From Variovorax paradoxus (lineage in GTDB: Bacteria > Pseudomonadota > Gammaproteobacteria > Burkholderiales > Burkholderiaceae_C), in contig CP063166.1 of the NCBI GenBank assembly GCA_016806145.1, positions 3,224,001 to 3,288,000 on the forward strand: a stretch of DNA of 64,000 nt, given 5' to 3'. This document shows, piece by piece, positions 20,546-31,862 of the stretch (position 1 is the first letter of the stretch; each line of letters opens with the position of its first letter). The position numbers were made by a program, and so were the translations under genes. The notes below the pieces were generated by a model. That model ran no database searches. It saw only the letters and a program-made list of their open reading frames with translations, and was not told the DNA's origin.

Positions 20546-21820
20546 ATGAGCAACATCGCATCGCAGGGCGCCAAGCCGCGCCGTTTCATGATCGTCGGCG
20601 CGGGCCAGTCGGGCCTGCAACTGGCGCTGGGCCTCCAGCGCGAGGGCCACGAGGTGACCGTGGTCTCGAACCGCAGCGCCGAGGACATCCGCACCGGCCG
20701 CGTGATGTCGAGCCAGTGCATGTTCGACGCCAGCCTGCAGATCGAGCGCGACCTCGGCATCGACCAGTGGGCCGACAGCTGCCCGCCGGTCGAGGGCATC
20801 GGCTTCGCCGTGCCGCATCCCGAGAAGCCCGGCGAGAAGCTGCTCGGCTGGTCGCACCGCCTCGACGCGCCCGCGCGCTCGGTCGATCAGCGCGTGAAGG
20901 TGCCGGCCTGGATGAAGACCTTCGAGGAACGCGGCGGACAGATCCTGTTCCAGGACGCGGGCGTCGAGGACCTCGAGCGCTGGACCCAGTCGCACGACCT
21001 GGTGATCGTGGCCGCCGGCAAGGGCGAGATCGCGCAGATGTTCGAACGCGACGCGCAGCGCTCGCCCTACGACAAGCCGCAGCGCGCGCTGGCCCTGACC
21101 TATGTGCACGGCATGACGCCGCGCCCCGAGCATTCGGCCGTCAACTTCAACCTGATCCCCGGCGTCGGCGAATACTTCGTGTTCCCCGCGCTGACCGTGA
21201 CGGGGCCGTGCGAGATCATGGTGTTCGAGGGCGTGCCCGGCGGCCCGATGGACTGCTGGGCCGACGTGAAGACGCCCGCGCAGCACCTCGAGCGCTCGCT
21301 GTCGATCCTCGACACCTTCACGCCCTGGGAGGCCGAGCGCTGCCGCGACGTGCGACTGACCGACGACAACGGCATCCTGGCCGGCCGCTTCGCGCCCACG
21401 GTCCGCAAGCCGGTGGGGCGGCTGCCCTCGGGCCGCGCCGTTCTCGGCATGGGCGACGTGGTGTGCCTCAACGACCCGATCACCGGCCAGGGCTCGAACA
21501 ACGCCGCCAAGTGCGCCGATGCCTACCTGCGCGCCATCCTCGCGCAGGGCGAGGACGCCTTCGACGCGGACTTCATGCAGTCGGCCTTCGACGGCTACTG
21601 GCGCTATGCGCGCCACGTCGTCGAGTGGACCAACGCGATGCTGCAGCCGCCGCCCCCGCACGTGCTCGAGGTGCTGGGCGCGGCCCAGGGCAACGCGGCC
21701 GTGGCACGGCGCTTCGTCAACGGCTTCAACGATCCGCGCGACTACGCCGAGTTCTTCATGACGCCCGACGCGAGCAGCGCCTACCTGCGCTCGCTGGCGC
21801 CGCAACCGGAGGCGGCCTGA
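20546..21820 (+). CDS. StyA-type styrene/indole FAD monooxygenase
   Basis: 424-residue oxygenase component of a two-component group E flavoprotein monooxygenase. The N-terminal FAD motif GAGQSG (about residues 18-23) and the family-typical RVMSSQCMFDASLQIERDLG and DPITGQGSNNAAKCADAY segments are visible; the latter corresponds to the FAD-pyrophosphate loop. These enzymes epoxidise styrene or indole using FADH2 supplied by a reductase, here encoded 2 bases downstream. The AraC, SDR and StyA-like order is closest to the indole-degrading iifC/indA clusters. Indole versus styrene cannot be decided from sequence alone. Confidence 0.88.
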   Translation: MSNIASQGAKPRRFMIVGAGQSGLQLALGLQREGHEVTVVSNRSAEDIRTGRVMSSQCMFDASLQIERDLGIDQWADSCPPVEGIGFAVPHPEKPGEKLLGWSHRLDAPARSVDQRVKVPAWMKTFEERGGQILFQDAGVEDLERWTQSHDLVIVAAGKGEIAQMFERDAQRSPYDKPQRALALTYVHGMTPRPEHSAVNFNLIPGVGEYFVFPALTVTGPCEIMVFEGVPGGPMDCWADVKTPAQHLERSLSILDTFTPWEAERCRDVRLTDDNGILAGRFAPTVRKPVGRLPSGRAVLGMGDVVCLNDPITGQGSNNAAKCADAYLRAILAQGEDAFDADFMQSAFDGYWRYARHVVEWTNAMLQPPPPHVLEVLGAAQGNAAVARRFVNGFNDPRDYAEFFMTPDASSAYLRSLAPQPEAA

Positions 21821-21822
21821 CC

Positions 21823-22365
21823 ATGCGCGGCGAGTTCCGGGCCATCGAGTCGCTGCGCTGCGAACCCAACGTGGGCGCGGGCGACTTCCGTCGCGCCATG
21901 CGCTGCCTGGTCGGCGCCGTGACCGTGGTCACGAGCACCGACGGGCAGACGCCCGTGGGCCTCACGGCCACGGCCGTGACCTCGTTCTCGGCCGAGCCCG
22001 CGCGCATCCTGGCCTGCGTCAACCTGCAGGGCAGCAGCTTCCGCACCATCGCGCAGAGCCGCCGCATGGCGGTCAACCTGCTCGCGCTCGACCAGTCGGC
22101 GCTGGCGCTGGCCTTCTCGCGCCAGGGCGAGGCCGGCGAGCGCTTCGATCCCGCGCATTGGGAGACGCTGGTGACCGGCGCGCCCGTGCTGCGCGGCGCG
22201 CTCGCGGTGTTCGACTGCGTGGTCGACGAGATGATGGTGGCGCACAGCCACGCGATGCTGATCGGCGAGGTCAAGGCCGCGCGCATCACCGATGCGCAGG
22301 GGCTGCCGCTGCTCTATGCCTGCGGCCAGTTCACCACCCTGCGCGACGAGTGCGTGGCGGCCTGA
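21823..22365 (+). CDS. Flavin reductase partner (StyB/HpaC type)
   Basis: 180 residues, flavin_reductase domain (VGAVTVVTSTDGQTPVGLTA near residue 30, then the FMN/FAD-binding region). It reduces FAD with NAD(P)H and passes it by diffusion to the monooxygenase encoded immediately upstream. Start ATG 21823 is 2 bases after the monooxygenase stop, so they are probably made in step. Confidence 0.88.
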   Translation: MRGEFRAIESLRCEPNVGAGDFRRAMRCLVGAVTVVTSTDGQTPVGLTATAVTSFSAEPARILACVNLQGSSFRTIAQSRRMAVNLLALDQSALALAFSRQGEAGERFDPAHWETLVTGAPVLRGALAVFDCVVDEMMVAHSHAMLIGEVKAARITDAQGLPLLYACGQFTTLRDECVAA

Positions 22366-22420
22366 GCGCCGGCCGCAGCACCCCAAGACTCAGAGATTCG
22401 GAACCAGCAAGGAGAAAGAC

Positions 22421-23659
22421 ATGACAGCTCAGAACGGCCGCTGGCTGCAGGTGCCGGCCATCGACGGCAGCGGCAGCTTCCGCGCCTACCTCGCCACCCC
22501 CGCCTCGGGCAAGGGCCCCGGCATCGTGCTGGCGCAGGAGATCTTCGGCGTCAACGCCACCATGCGGCAGGTGGCCGACTACTACGCGGAAGAAGGCTAC
22601 GTGGTGCTCGCGCCCGACCTGTTCTGGCGCCAGCAGCCCGAGGTCGAACTCGGCTATGCGCCCGACGACTGGCAGAAGGCCTTCGCGCTCTACAAAGGCT
22701 TCGATGAGGACAAGGGCACCGAGGACGTGGCCGCTTCGCTGGCGCTGTTGCGCTCGCTGCCCGAGCAGCAGGGCAAGGCCGGCGTGCTGGGCTTCTGCAT
22801 GGGCGGCAAGCTCGCTTACCTCGCGGCCTGCCGCACCGACGCCGACGTCTGCGTGGGCTACTACGGCGTCGGCATCGAGCAGCGGCTCGAGGAGGCCGAC
22901 CGCATCCAGGGCCGGCTGGTGCTGCACATCCCCGAGCTCGACGACTTCTGCCCGCCCGAGGCGCGCTCGCGCATCGTCGAGACGCTTGGAGCGCGGCCTG
23001 GGTGCGAGCTCTACGTCTACCCGGGCGTCGACCATGCCTTCGCGCGGCTGGGCGGCGACCACTATCACAAGCCGTCGGCGCTGATGGCGCACGAGCGCAG
23101 CGTGGCCGCGTTCCGCCGCGAGATGGGGCCGCACTACGACTTCTCGGCGCTGTGGGACAAGCATTGCGAGTACGAGTTCGGCACGCGCAACGTGGCCGAC
23201 ACCATGGCCACCATGGTGGCCGAGCCCTACGTCAACCACATCCCGACCATGACCGGCGGCGTGGGGCACGCGATGCTGAGCCGCTTCTACCAGCACCATT
23301 TCGTGAACAGCAATCCGCCCGACACGCGGCTGGTGCCGATCTCGCGCACCGTGGGCGCGACGCAGATCGTCGACGAGATTCTGTTCAGCTTCACCCATAC
23401 CTGCGAGATCGACTGGCTGCTGCCCGGCGTGGCGCCCACGGGCAGGCCGGTGGAGATTCCGCTGGTGGCGATCGTCAAGTTCCGCGGCGACAAGCTCTAC
23501 CACGAGCACATCTACTGGGACCAGGCCAGCGTGCTGGTGCAGGTGGGGCTGCTCGATCCGAAGGGACTGCCGGTGGCCGGCGTCGAGACGGCGCGCAAGC
23601 TGCTCGACGAGACGCAGCCCTCGAACACGTTGATGGCGGCCTGGTCGCGTTCGGGCTGA
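22421..23659 (+). CDS. Dienelactone hydrolase fused to an NTF2/SnoaL-like domain
   Basis: 412 residues, about 170 longer than ordinary dienelactone hydrolase. The N-terminal DLH domain (1-235) has the catalytic triad: Cys126 in GFCMGG, Asp174/175 and His205 in VDHAF. A second domain (about 245-400; SRFYQHHFVNSNPP, DWLLPGVAPTGR, HEHIYWDQASVL) looks like an NTF2/SnoaL cone fold. ATG 22421 follows a good AAGGAGA box. As last gene of the cassette it may open or hydrolyse a lactone or lactam intermediate, taking the place filled by a DUF4863 protein in some indole clusters. That assignment is inference. Confidence 0.85.
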   Translation: MTAQNGRWLQVPAIDGSGSFRAYLATPASGKGPGIVLAQEIFGVNATMRQVADYYAEEGYVVLAPDLFWRQQPEVELGYAPDDWQKAFALYKGFDEDKGTEDVAASLALLRSLPEQQGKAGVLGFCMGGKLAYLAACRTDADVCVGYYGVGIEQRLEEADRIQGRLVLHIPELDDFCPPEARSRIVETLGARPGCELYVYPGVDHAFARLGGDHYHKPSALMAHERSVAAFRREMGPHYDFSALWDKHCEYEFGTRNVADTMATMVAEPYVNHIPTMTGGVGHAMLSRFYQHHFVNSNPPDTRLVPISRTVGATQIVDEILFSFTHTCEIDWLLPGVAPTGRPVEIPLVAIVKFRGDKLYHEHIYWDQASVLVQVGLLDPKGLPVAGVETARKLLDETQPSNTLMAAWSRSG

Positions 23660-23687
23660 AGCGGCGGACTCTCGTCCGGCGAGAGGA

Positions 23688-23706
23688 GGGAGCCACGCAG
23701 GCTCCC
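23688..23706 (+). other. Hairpin between the catabolic cassette and ratA
   Basis: A 7-bp perfect stem (23688-23694 with 23700-23706) with a 5-base loop lies between the hydrolase stop and the ratA start. It has no T-run, so it may be a weak boundary structure rather than a full terminator. Confidence 0.35.
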
Positions 23707-23736
23707 TACAATGAATCGGTCTCTCGATCCGATTCA

Positions 23737-24183
23737 ATGAAAACAGTCAACAAGTCCGTTCTCATCTGGTACAGCGCCGAAGAGATGTACGCGCTGGTCA
23801 CCGATGTGGCGAAGTACCCCCAGTTCCTGCCCTGGTGCGACAAGGCGCGCGTCATCGAGCAGGACGAGGCCGGCATGACCGCCGAGGTCGGCCTGGCCTT
23901 CGCGGGCCTGCACCAGAGCTTCACCACGCGCAACACCCATGTGCCCGGCCGCGAGGTGCAGCTCAAGCTGGTCGACGGGCCGTTCTCCAACCTCGACGGC
24001 CACTGGAAATTCGTGCCGGTGGGCGAGGGCGGCGAGCGCGCCTGCCGCGTCGAGCTGCACCTGAGCTACGGCTTCAGCAACTTCGCGCTGCAGGCCCTCG
24101 TGGGCCCGGTGTTCGACACCATCGCCTCGAGCCTGGTCGAGGCCTTCGTCAAGCGCGCCGAGCAGGTCTACGGCGCAGCCTGA
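23737..24183 (+). CDS. RatA/COQ10-type START-domain protein
   Basis: 148-residue polyketide cyclase/START-fold protein (MKTVNKSVLIWYSAEEMYALVTDVAKYPQFLPWC is the family N-terminus, quoted here in part for identification: VTDVAKYPQFLPWC). Family members are annotated both as RatA, which can block 70S assembly in E. coli, and as the ubiquinone-binding COQ10 homologue. The conserved position next to rnfH and smpB favours a housekeeping role. It precedes the rnfH-like gene by 7 bases. Confidence 0.9.
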   Translation: MKTVNKSVLIWYSAEEMYALVTDVAKYPQFLPWCDKARVIEQDEAGMTAEVGLAFAGLHQSFTTRNTHVPGREVQLKLVDGPFSNLDGHWKFVPVGEGGERACRVELHLSYGFSNFALQALVGPVFDTIASSLVEAFVKRAEQVYGAA

Positions 24184-24190
24184 AGCACCG

Positions 24191-24526
24191 ATGATCGAGG
24201 TGACCCTGAGCTGCTCGCCGGCACCGCGCGAGGTGTTCGAGGAGCCGCTGCGCCTGGCCGTCGGCGCCAGCGTGAGCGACGCGATCCGCGCCAGCACCCT
24301 GGCCCAGCGCTTTCCCGCGCTCGACTGGCGCCAGACGATGACGCCCGGCATCTGGGGCCGGACCGCCGATTGGGACGATGCACTCGAAGACGGCGATCGC
24401 GTCGAGCTGTGCCGCGCGCTCACGGTCGATCCGAAGGTGGCGCGGCGCGAGCGCTTCCAGCGGCAGGGCGCGCGCGGCACCGGGCTGTTCGCGAACCGGC
24501 GCCAGGGCGGCAAGGCGGGGTACTGA
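24191..24526 (+). CDS. RnfH-family ubiquitin-like protein
   Basis: 111-residue beta-grasp protein of the RnfH/PasI family. The core MIEVTLSCSPAPREV and the GIWGRTADWDDALEDGDRVELCRAL segment end the fold, and a basic tail (ARRERFQRQGARGTG) follows. It is encoded directly after ratA, the conserved ratA-rnfH pair. The exact function is unknown in most bacteria; in some E. coli strains the pair has been described as a toxin-antitoxin unit. Confidence 0.88.
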   Translation: MIEVTLSCSPAPREVFEEPLRLAVGASVSDAIRASTLAQRFPALDWRQTMTPGIWGRTADWDDALEDGDRVELCRALTVDPKVARRERFQRQGARGTGLFANRRQGGKAGY

Positions 24527-24541
24527 ACCCTTCCTCGGGAT

Positions 24542-25060
24542 TTACTTGCAGTCGCTGTCGATCACCGACTGCAGCCGGCGCTGCTCGGCCACGCGCTGGT
24601 TGTCGTCGAGGATCTCGCGCTCGCCCTTGGCGTTGACGCGCGCGATGCGCATGCCGCTGTCCATGGTGGCCTTGCTTTCGCGGGCGCGGCTGCAGTTCTC
24701 GGCCTTGGCCTTGGCGAGCTTCGCGGCTTCTGCCGCCTGCTTGGCCTTCTCGTCGGCCTCGGCCTTCTTGGTCTTTTCCTCGAGGTCCTTGTCGACCGTC
24801 GGCGCCTTCGGCGCGCCTGGTGCAGCCGGCGCCTCGGCGCCCTTGTCGGTGGTGGCCGTGCCCTCGGGCGCCGCCACGCCAGAACCGGTGCGCGCCGGCG
24901 GGCCGGCGCGACGCACGATGTTCTTCTCGGGAATGTCGGTCGGCGGCGGCTGGTCGCTGAAGACCTTCTTGCCGTTCTTGTCGATCCATTGCCATTGGGC
25001 GTCCGCGGCCAGGGGCAGCAGGCAGATCGATCCGAGCAGGAGGCTGAGCAGGAACTTCAT
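24542..25060 (-). CDS. DUF4124-domain periplasmic protein
   Basis: 172 residues. The signal peptide ends at AADAQ (about residue 21). The DUF4124 core follows (WQWIDKNGKKVFSDQPPPTDIP, given by its key residues W-DK-G-VFSDQPPP), then a Pro/Ala linker and a charged coiled-coil-like segment rich in Lys, Ala and Glu (about 95-130). Start ATG 25060 was chosen because it gives the signal peptide. It converges on the rnfH-like gene. The function is unknown; such proteins are common next to guaB in this group. Confidence 0.85.
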   Translation of the reverse strand: MKFLLSLLLGSICLLPLAADAQWQWIDKNGKKVFSDQPPPTDIPEKNIVRRAGPPARTGSGVAAPEGTATTDKGAEAPAAPGAPKAPTVDKDLEEKTKKAEADEKAKQAAEAAKLAKAKAENCSRARESKATMDSGMRIARVNAKGEREILDDNQRVAEQRRLQSVIDSDCK

Positions 25061-25262
25061 GGGGCGCAAGTCTAGCGATGCCTTACGTTTTGCAACAGGC
25101 AGTGATTGGTTTTCGCCGCGGTCCGCAGACCGGGCAGTGGGCAAATGGCGACGTCGAAGGCGACGGCCGGGCGATAGGCCCGCACCGCGCGGGGCCGTGC
25201 CGCGCTGAACCCGGCAGCATACCCCGCCGCCTCGTTACAATCCGTCTTTTGGAGCCTCACCC

Positions 25263-26732
25263 ATGCGCCTTCTCGGCAAAGCGCTCACCTTCGACGATGT
25301 GTTGCTGGTGCCAGCGTTCTCCCAGGTCCTGCCCAAGGACACCTCCCTCGCCACCAAATTCTCCCGAAACATCACGCTGAACATCCCGCTCGTCTCGGCG
25401 GCGATGGACACCGTGACCGAAGCCCGCCTCGCGATCGCCATCGCGCAGGAAGGCGGCATCGGGATCGTGCACAAGAACCTCACCGCGCAGCAGCAGGCCG
25501 CCGAAGTGGCCAAGGTCAAGCGCTACGAATCGGGCGTGCTGCGCGATCCGGTGGTGATCACGCCCACGCACTCGGTGCGGCAGGTGATGGCGCTGTCGGA
25601 CCAGCTCGGCATCTCGGGCTTCCCGGTGGTCGACGCCGGCCGCGTCGTCGGCATCGTGACCGGGCGCGACCTGCGCTTCGAGAACCGCTACGACGTGCCC
25701 GTCAGCGAAATCATGACGCAGCGCGACCGGCTGATCACCGTGCCCGACGGCACCACCCTGGCCGAGGCCAAGGCGCTGCTCAACAAGCATAAGCTCGAAC
25801 GCCTGCTCGTGATCAACAGCGACTGGGAGCTCAAGGGCCTGATCACCGTCAAGGACATCACCAAGCAGACCACCTTCCCCAATGCCGCGCGCGATGCCTC
25901 GGGCCGCCTGCGCGTGGGCGCGGCGGTCGGCGTCGGCGAGGGCACCGAGGAGCGTGTCGAGGCACTGGTCAAGGCCGGCGTCGATGCCATCGTGGTCGAC
26001 ACCGCGCACGGCCACAGCAAGGGCGTGATCGAGCGCGTGCGCTGGGTCAAGCAGAACTATCCGCAGATCGACGTGATCGGCGGCAACATCGCCACCGGCG
26101 ACGCCGCGCGCGCGCTGGCCGAGGCCGGTGCCGACGCGGTCAAGGTCGGCATCGGCCCGGGCTCCATCTGCACCACCCGCATCGTGGCGGGCGTGGGCGT
26201 GCCGCAGATCATGGCGGTCGACAGCGTCGCCACCGCGCTGCAGGGCAGCGGCGTGCCGCTGATCTCCGACGGCGGCGTGCGCTACTCGGGCGACATCGCC
26301 AAGGCCATCGCGGCCGGCGCCAGCACCGTGATGATGGGCAGCATGTTCGCCGGCACCGAAGAGGCGCCCGGCGAGATCGTGCTGTACCAGGGCCGCAGCT
26401 ACAAGAGCTACCGCGGCATGGGCTCCATCGGCGCGATGCAGCAGGGCAGTGCCGACCGGTACTTCCAGGAGTCGACCACCGGCAACCCCAACACCGACAA
26501 GCTCGTGCCCGAGGGCATCGAGGGCCGCGTGCCCTACAAGGGCTCGATCGTGTCGATCATCTACCAGATGGCCGGCGGCGTTCGCGCCAGCATGGGCTAC
26601 TGCGGCTGCGGCACCATCGAAGAGATGAAGAACAAGGCCGAGTTCGTCGAGATCACCACCGCCGGCATCCGCGAGAGCCACGTCCACGACGTGCAGATCA
26701 CGAAGGAAGCGCCGAACTACCGCGCCGAGTAA
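25263..26732 (+). CDS. guaB: Inosine-5'-monophosphate dehydrogenase GuaB
   Basis: Converts IMP to XMP with NAD+, the first step to GMP. 489 residues, full length. A TIM-barrel split by two CBS domains (about 95-205) carries the catalytic-cysteine loop GPGSICTTR (near residue 303) and the flap region [10 protein letters not shown]. The likely -10 box TACAAT lies at 25236-25241 and GGAG at 25251, giving a short leader; no good -35 was seen. In related genomes guaA follows directly; here a toxin-antitoxin pair intervenes. Confidence 0.97.
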   Translation: MRLLGKALTFDDVLLVPAFSQVLPKDTSLATKFSRNITLNIPLVSAAMDTVTEARLAIAIAQEGGIGIVHKNLTAQQQAAEVAKVKRYESGVLRDPVVITPTHSVRQVMALSDQLGISGFPVVDAGRVVGIVTGRDLRFENRYDVPVSEIMTQRDRLITVPDGTTLAEAKALLNKHKLERLLVINSDWELKGLITVKDITKQTTFPNAARDASGRLRVGAAVGVGEGTEERVEALVKAGVDAIVVDTAHGHSKGVIERVRWVKQNYPQIDVIGGNIATGDAARALAEAGADAVKVGIGPGSICTTRIVAGVGVPQIMAVDSVATALQGSGVPLISDGGVRYSGDIAKAIAAGASTVMMGSMFAGTEEAPGEIVLYQGRSYKSYRGMGSIGAMQQGSADRYFQESTTGNPNTDKLVPEGIEGRVPYKGSIVSIIYQMAGGVRASMGYCGCGTIEEMKNKAEFVEITTAGIRESHVHDVQITKEAPNYRAE

Positions 26733-26743
26733 CGCGGTGGCTG

Positions 26744-26820
26744 AACCTGATTCTGGCCAGACCTTGAAAGTCGGGCCAGATCAGGTTTAGAATTCGGGCC
26801 AGATTCAAATTTTCTGGCCC
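26744..26820 (+). promoter_or_regulatory. Toxin-antitoxin promoter with repeated operator motifs
   Basis: A promoter of good fit, -35 TTGAAA (26764-26769), 18-base spacer and -10 TAGAAT (26788-26793), drives the Phd/PIN pair. Four copies of a TCTGGCC/GGGCCAGA element surround it, arranged as two inverted repeats: an imperfect one pairing 26744-26758 with 26773-26787, and a perfect one of GGGCCAGA 26796-26803 with TCTGGCCC 26813-26820. Such spacing fits cooperative autorepression by the antitoxin-toxin complex. Confidence 0.7.
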
Positions 26821-26822
26821 CA

Positions 26823-27071
26823 ATGCAATCCATCGGCATCGCTGAAGCCAAGAACAATTTCTCGGCCCTGATCGACTCGGTCGAGAAGGGCGACGAGGTG
26901 CGCATCACCCGCCACGGCAAGGAGGTGGTGCGCATGCTGCCGGTGCGGCGCAAGCCGGTCATCACCGACGAGCAGATCGCGCGCGAACTGGGCCAGATCG
27001 ACGCGCTGCATGCCGCCATTCGTCCGGGCACCCCGGCCGGCGCGCTGCTGAACCAGGGCCGCCAGCCGTGA
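26823..27071 (+). CDS. Type II antitoxin, Phd/YefM family
   Basis: 82 residues. The N-terminal DNA-binding Phd fold (MQSIGIAEAKNNFSALIDSV, KGDEVRITRHGKEVVRMLP) is followed by a short toxin-neutralising tail. The start lies 2 bases after the last operator half-site. It overlaps the PIN toxin gene by 4 bases (GTGA), the normal arrangement for coupled synthesis. Confidence 0.9.
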   Translation: MQSIGIAEAKNNFSALIDSVEKGDEVRITRHGKEVVRMLPVRRKPVITDEQIARELGQIDALHAAIRPGTPAGALLNQGRQP

Positions 27072-27502
27072 CCGCCTTCGTCATGGATGCCTCGGTCACC
27101 GCCGCCTGGCTGCTGCCCGACCACGCCAACGAGCACACGCGCAGGCTCTACGCCGCCATCCGCCGCGACGAGGTCGAGCCGCAGGCGCCCAATGCCTGGC
27201 AGTGGGAGTGCGCCAACGTCATCGCCAACGGCGTGCGCAGCGGCCGCATTCCCTCGTCGGCCGTCGAAGGCCTGTGGAGCGTGCTCGATGCCATCCGCCA
27301 TCGCGTCGAGCTGCACGAACTCGCGCCGGCCCAGCACAAGGCCGTGCTCGCCGTCGCCATCGATGCCGGCGTGTCGCTCTATGCCGCGGGCTACCTCTGG
27401 CTCGCGCGCTCGCTCGGTCTTCCGCTCGCCACCTTCGACGAGCAACTCATCCAGGCCGCGCCGCAAGCGGGCGTCCGGCTGTTCGACATTTCAACGCTCT
27501 GA
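27068..27502 (+). CDS. PIN-domain ribonuclease toxin (VapC-like)
   Basis: 144 residues. Acidic active-site residues of the PIN fold are present: Asp in VMDASV (about residue 7), Glu in WQWECANVI (about 47) and the C-terminal Asp in LATFDEQL (about 125), with a second acidic position near 100. It starts at GTG 27068, overlapping the antitoxin stop. VapC-type toxins cleave specific RNAs, often tRNA; the target here is not predictable. Confidence 0.9.
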   Translation: MTAFVMDASVTAAWLLPDHANEHTRRLYAAIRRDEVEPQAPNAWQWECANVIANGVRSGRIPSSAVEGLWSVLDAIRHRVELHELAPAQHKAVLAVAIDAGVSLYAAGYLWLARSLGLPLATFDEQLIQAAPQAGVRLFDISTL

Positions 27503-27512
27503 GTCCCAGCCC

Positions 27513-29132
<1,620 letters not shown>

Positions 29133-29149
29133 GGGGGAGGGCGTAAGCG

Positions 29150-31862
29150 GTGTCCCTGGTTTCCATTCATGTCTGTGGCGAAGACAGGACCCGGCAAATC
29201 AGGGATTGGACGGTTCATTGGACAGACCGGGAGAGGGTTCTGGCGCTGACCTGCCACTTTCTCTCCAACAAGAAATTTACTCGCCCGCTCAGTGATTGCC
29301 GGATCGATCCCACCCGGGAGCTGAGCGAGCCCTTTCTCAAAGAGAAAGGAAGTTCGGTCGTCGAGCGCCTCGAGAAGGCCGTGATCTATGGCGACAAGTA
29401 CGCTGTTATCCAATACCCGGAGGGCTCTAAGGCCTACATCCGAAAGCTGGATGACATCGAGCTTGTCCCAAAGGCGGGGATGAAGAGTGGTTCAATATTT
29501 CGCTATTTCGTTGCCGTGGCGGAGGCGAGGGTAGGCAGAGCGAAGTCGGAAGATCAGAAGATCGCAGGCAATGTACTGCGACAGTTGGAGAAATTGCCAG
29601 ATCGTCCCGGCACCGCGTTGCACGCCTATTGCACTGGGATCAATGCAGGGCGAAAACCGACGGGGCCGTTGATCTATCCCTTCGGTGTCAATGAAAGCCA
29701 GCTTGTGGCCGTCGAGCAAGCTTTCAATGCGCAAATCAGCTTGATCGAAGGGCCACCTGGAACTGGCAAGACCCAGATGATCCTGAACATCATTGCCAAC
29801 GCTCTTCTGCGCGGTGAAACGGTCGCGGTACTGTCCAACAACAATGCGGCGGTGAAGAATGTCTATGAGAAGCTGGAAAAAAGCGGTCTGGACTACCTGA
29901 TCGCTCGGCTGGGGAGCAGGGACAACCGAAAAAGCTTTTTAGCTGATGTTCCTCCTTTGTCCAAGGGCGAACTTGAAACCGCGCCGACGATGGAGGAGCT
30001 TCAAGCGAATCTTGCGGCGCTGAAACAGCACCTGCGCGCCCAGAGCATGGCTGCGCAGCTTCGCACTGAGATCGATGAACTGCTAATGGAGCAGCGCCAT
30101 CTGTTGCTGTGGCAACAGGACAACGGAGTGCAGCCTCCAGTGCCATTGGAAAAATATGGCTTGTCCCCGCGAAAGACGGCGGACTTGATGGCCTATCTAT
30201 CCCACCTTGCCCAGCGGCGCGTTGGCCTCAAGGACAGGATCGAATTGTTTTTCAGTTTTAAAATATTTCGAACCAAGCCGATCGAGGATGAGCAAAGGCG
30301 TCGGGCCTTCTTTTATGCCCTGCAATTGCACTATTACGAGAAGTTGCTGGGCGAAAAGAGCGCGGCCTTGGCCAAATGGCAAGAGTCGTTGGAGCTCGGA
30401 CAATTCACGAGCTTGCTCCAGACATTGACGATAGATTCGATGAGGTATTTGAAGCGCTATCTTCAGGAAAATATACCCGAGTCGAGTTCATCCGGGGAGA
30501 TGGAATATCTCAATAATTTCGATGAGTTTCTAAGGCGTTTTCCGGTCATCGGCAGCAGCACGCATTCCATCGTCAACTCAATCAAGGTGGGGGCTCTGCT
30601 CGACTACGTCATTATTGACGAAGCATCTCAGCAAGATATCGTTCCAGGAATTTTGGCGCTTGGCTGCGCAAAAAACCTAGTCATCGTGGGAGATCGAAAG
30701 CAGCTGGCGCATATCCCTGTGAAGTTAGGTCTATTGGCGCCAGATGATGCTTACGATTGCGAAAAGTACAGCTTGCTCGATTCCTGCCTTGGTGTCTTCC
30801 AGCAATCGTTGCCAAAGACATTACTTAGAGAGCACTACAGGTGTCACCCGAAGATCATCCAGTTCTGCAACCAACAGTTCTATGAGAACGAGCTGATTCC
30901 GATGACTAAGGACCAAAACGAAAAGGCCCTGAGCTTGATCGTCACCGCCAAGGGAAATCATGCGCGGGAGAGATACTCCAACCTCAGAGAACTAGATTCG
31001 CTGCTCAAGGTGCTCGACCATGAGGGGGTGCCCGTGGAGTTGGGGGACGATGGCAGGGGGTTTATCGCCCCTTTCAAGGCGCAGGTCGTGCTTTCTGGGG
31101 AGCATCTGCCCGAAGATTTCGTGAAGGACACCGTACACAAGTTCCAAGGCAGAGAGTGCGATGAAATCGTCTTCTCCACAGTGTTGGACAAGAAGCGGGG
31201 AAGTCGGGCTCGGCTGGATTTCGTGGACGACGCGCGTATGGTCAATGTGGCGGTATCGAGAGCCAAGAATAAATTCACTCTGGTGACTGGCGACGACATT
31301 CGGAGCGAACAATGGTCCCATTGCTGCGTTATTGCGCTACCTTGAGTACTACGCGGACCAAAAGCAGGTTCGGCGTGCGCCCGTTGTTTCGGCATTCGAT
31401 CTGCTGTATCGAGAGTACGATAAATCTCTGGAGAGACTCAATGCCAGATTGCGGCCTGCAGATTCAAGCTTTAGATCTGAGCAGATTGTGGCCCAACTGC
31501 TGCGTGACGCAATGTCTCAAACGGCATTGCGCTCGCTCAATTTTCATTGCCAAATCTCCTTGAACCAGGTGGCCTCACCGGCCAACGCAGCCTTGACTGA
31601 GGAAGAGCAGACGTTCATGAGGAACGGCGCCAGTTGTGATTTCGTCGTCTATTTCAAGGTAGGGAAGATGCCGTTGGGTGTGATCGAGGTCGATGGAGCC
31701 TCTCATGACAAGCCCGAACAGGCCCGACGGGATGCGTTGAAGAACGGCATCTTGGAGAAGAGCAATATTCCGTTGTTGCGCCTCAGAACAGTTGAAAGCG
31801 GAATCGAGAAGCGGATTGCCCAATTTCTCGCCAATTGGGCAGCTAGTACTTCTAGCCGATGA
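29150..31862 (+). pseudogene. SF1 AAA helicase with C-terminal DUF2726 domain, frameshifted
   Basis: Large helicase-like protein in two frames. The first (29150 to about 31318, GTG start) carries Walker A GPPGTGKT (residues 201-208), a DEAS Walker B (YVIIDEASQQD) and SF1 motifs (LREHYRCHP, TVHKFQGRECDEI, NVAVSRAKNKF). The second (about 31320-31862) carries the DUF2726 domain (CDFVVYFKVGKMPLGVIEVDG, IPLLRLRTVES). The frames join if one C is removed from the CCC at 31317-31319, giving 903 codons. It is either a disabled gene or a sequencing error. GC content is visibly lower than in neighbours, with A/T-ending codons, suggesting acquisition downstream of guaA. Confidence 0.8.

Noticed and set aside
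26823..27502. Treating the Phd/PIN pair as part of a prophage or plasmid island
   Set aside because: GC content and flanks match the chromosome, and no integrase, repeats or other mobile genes are adjacent.
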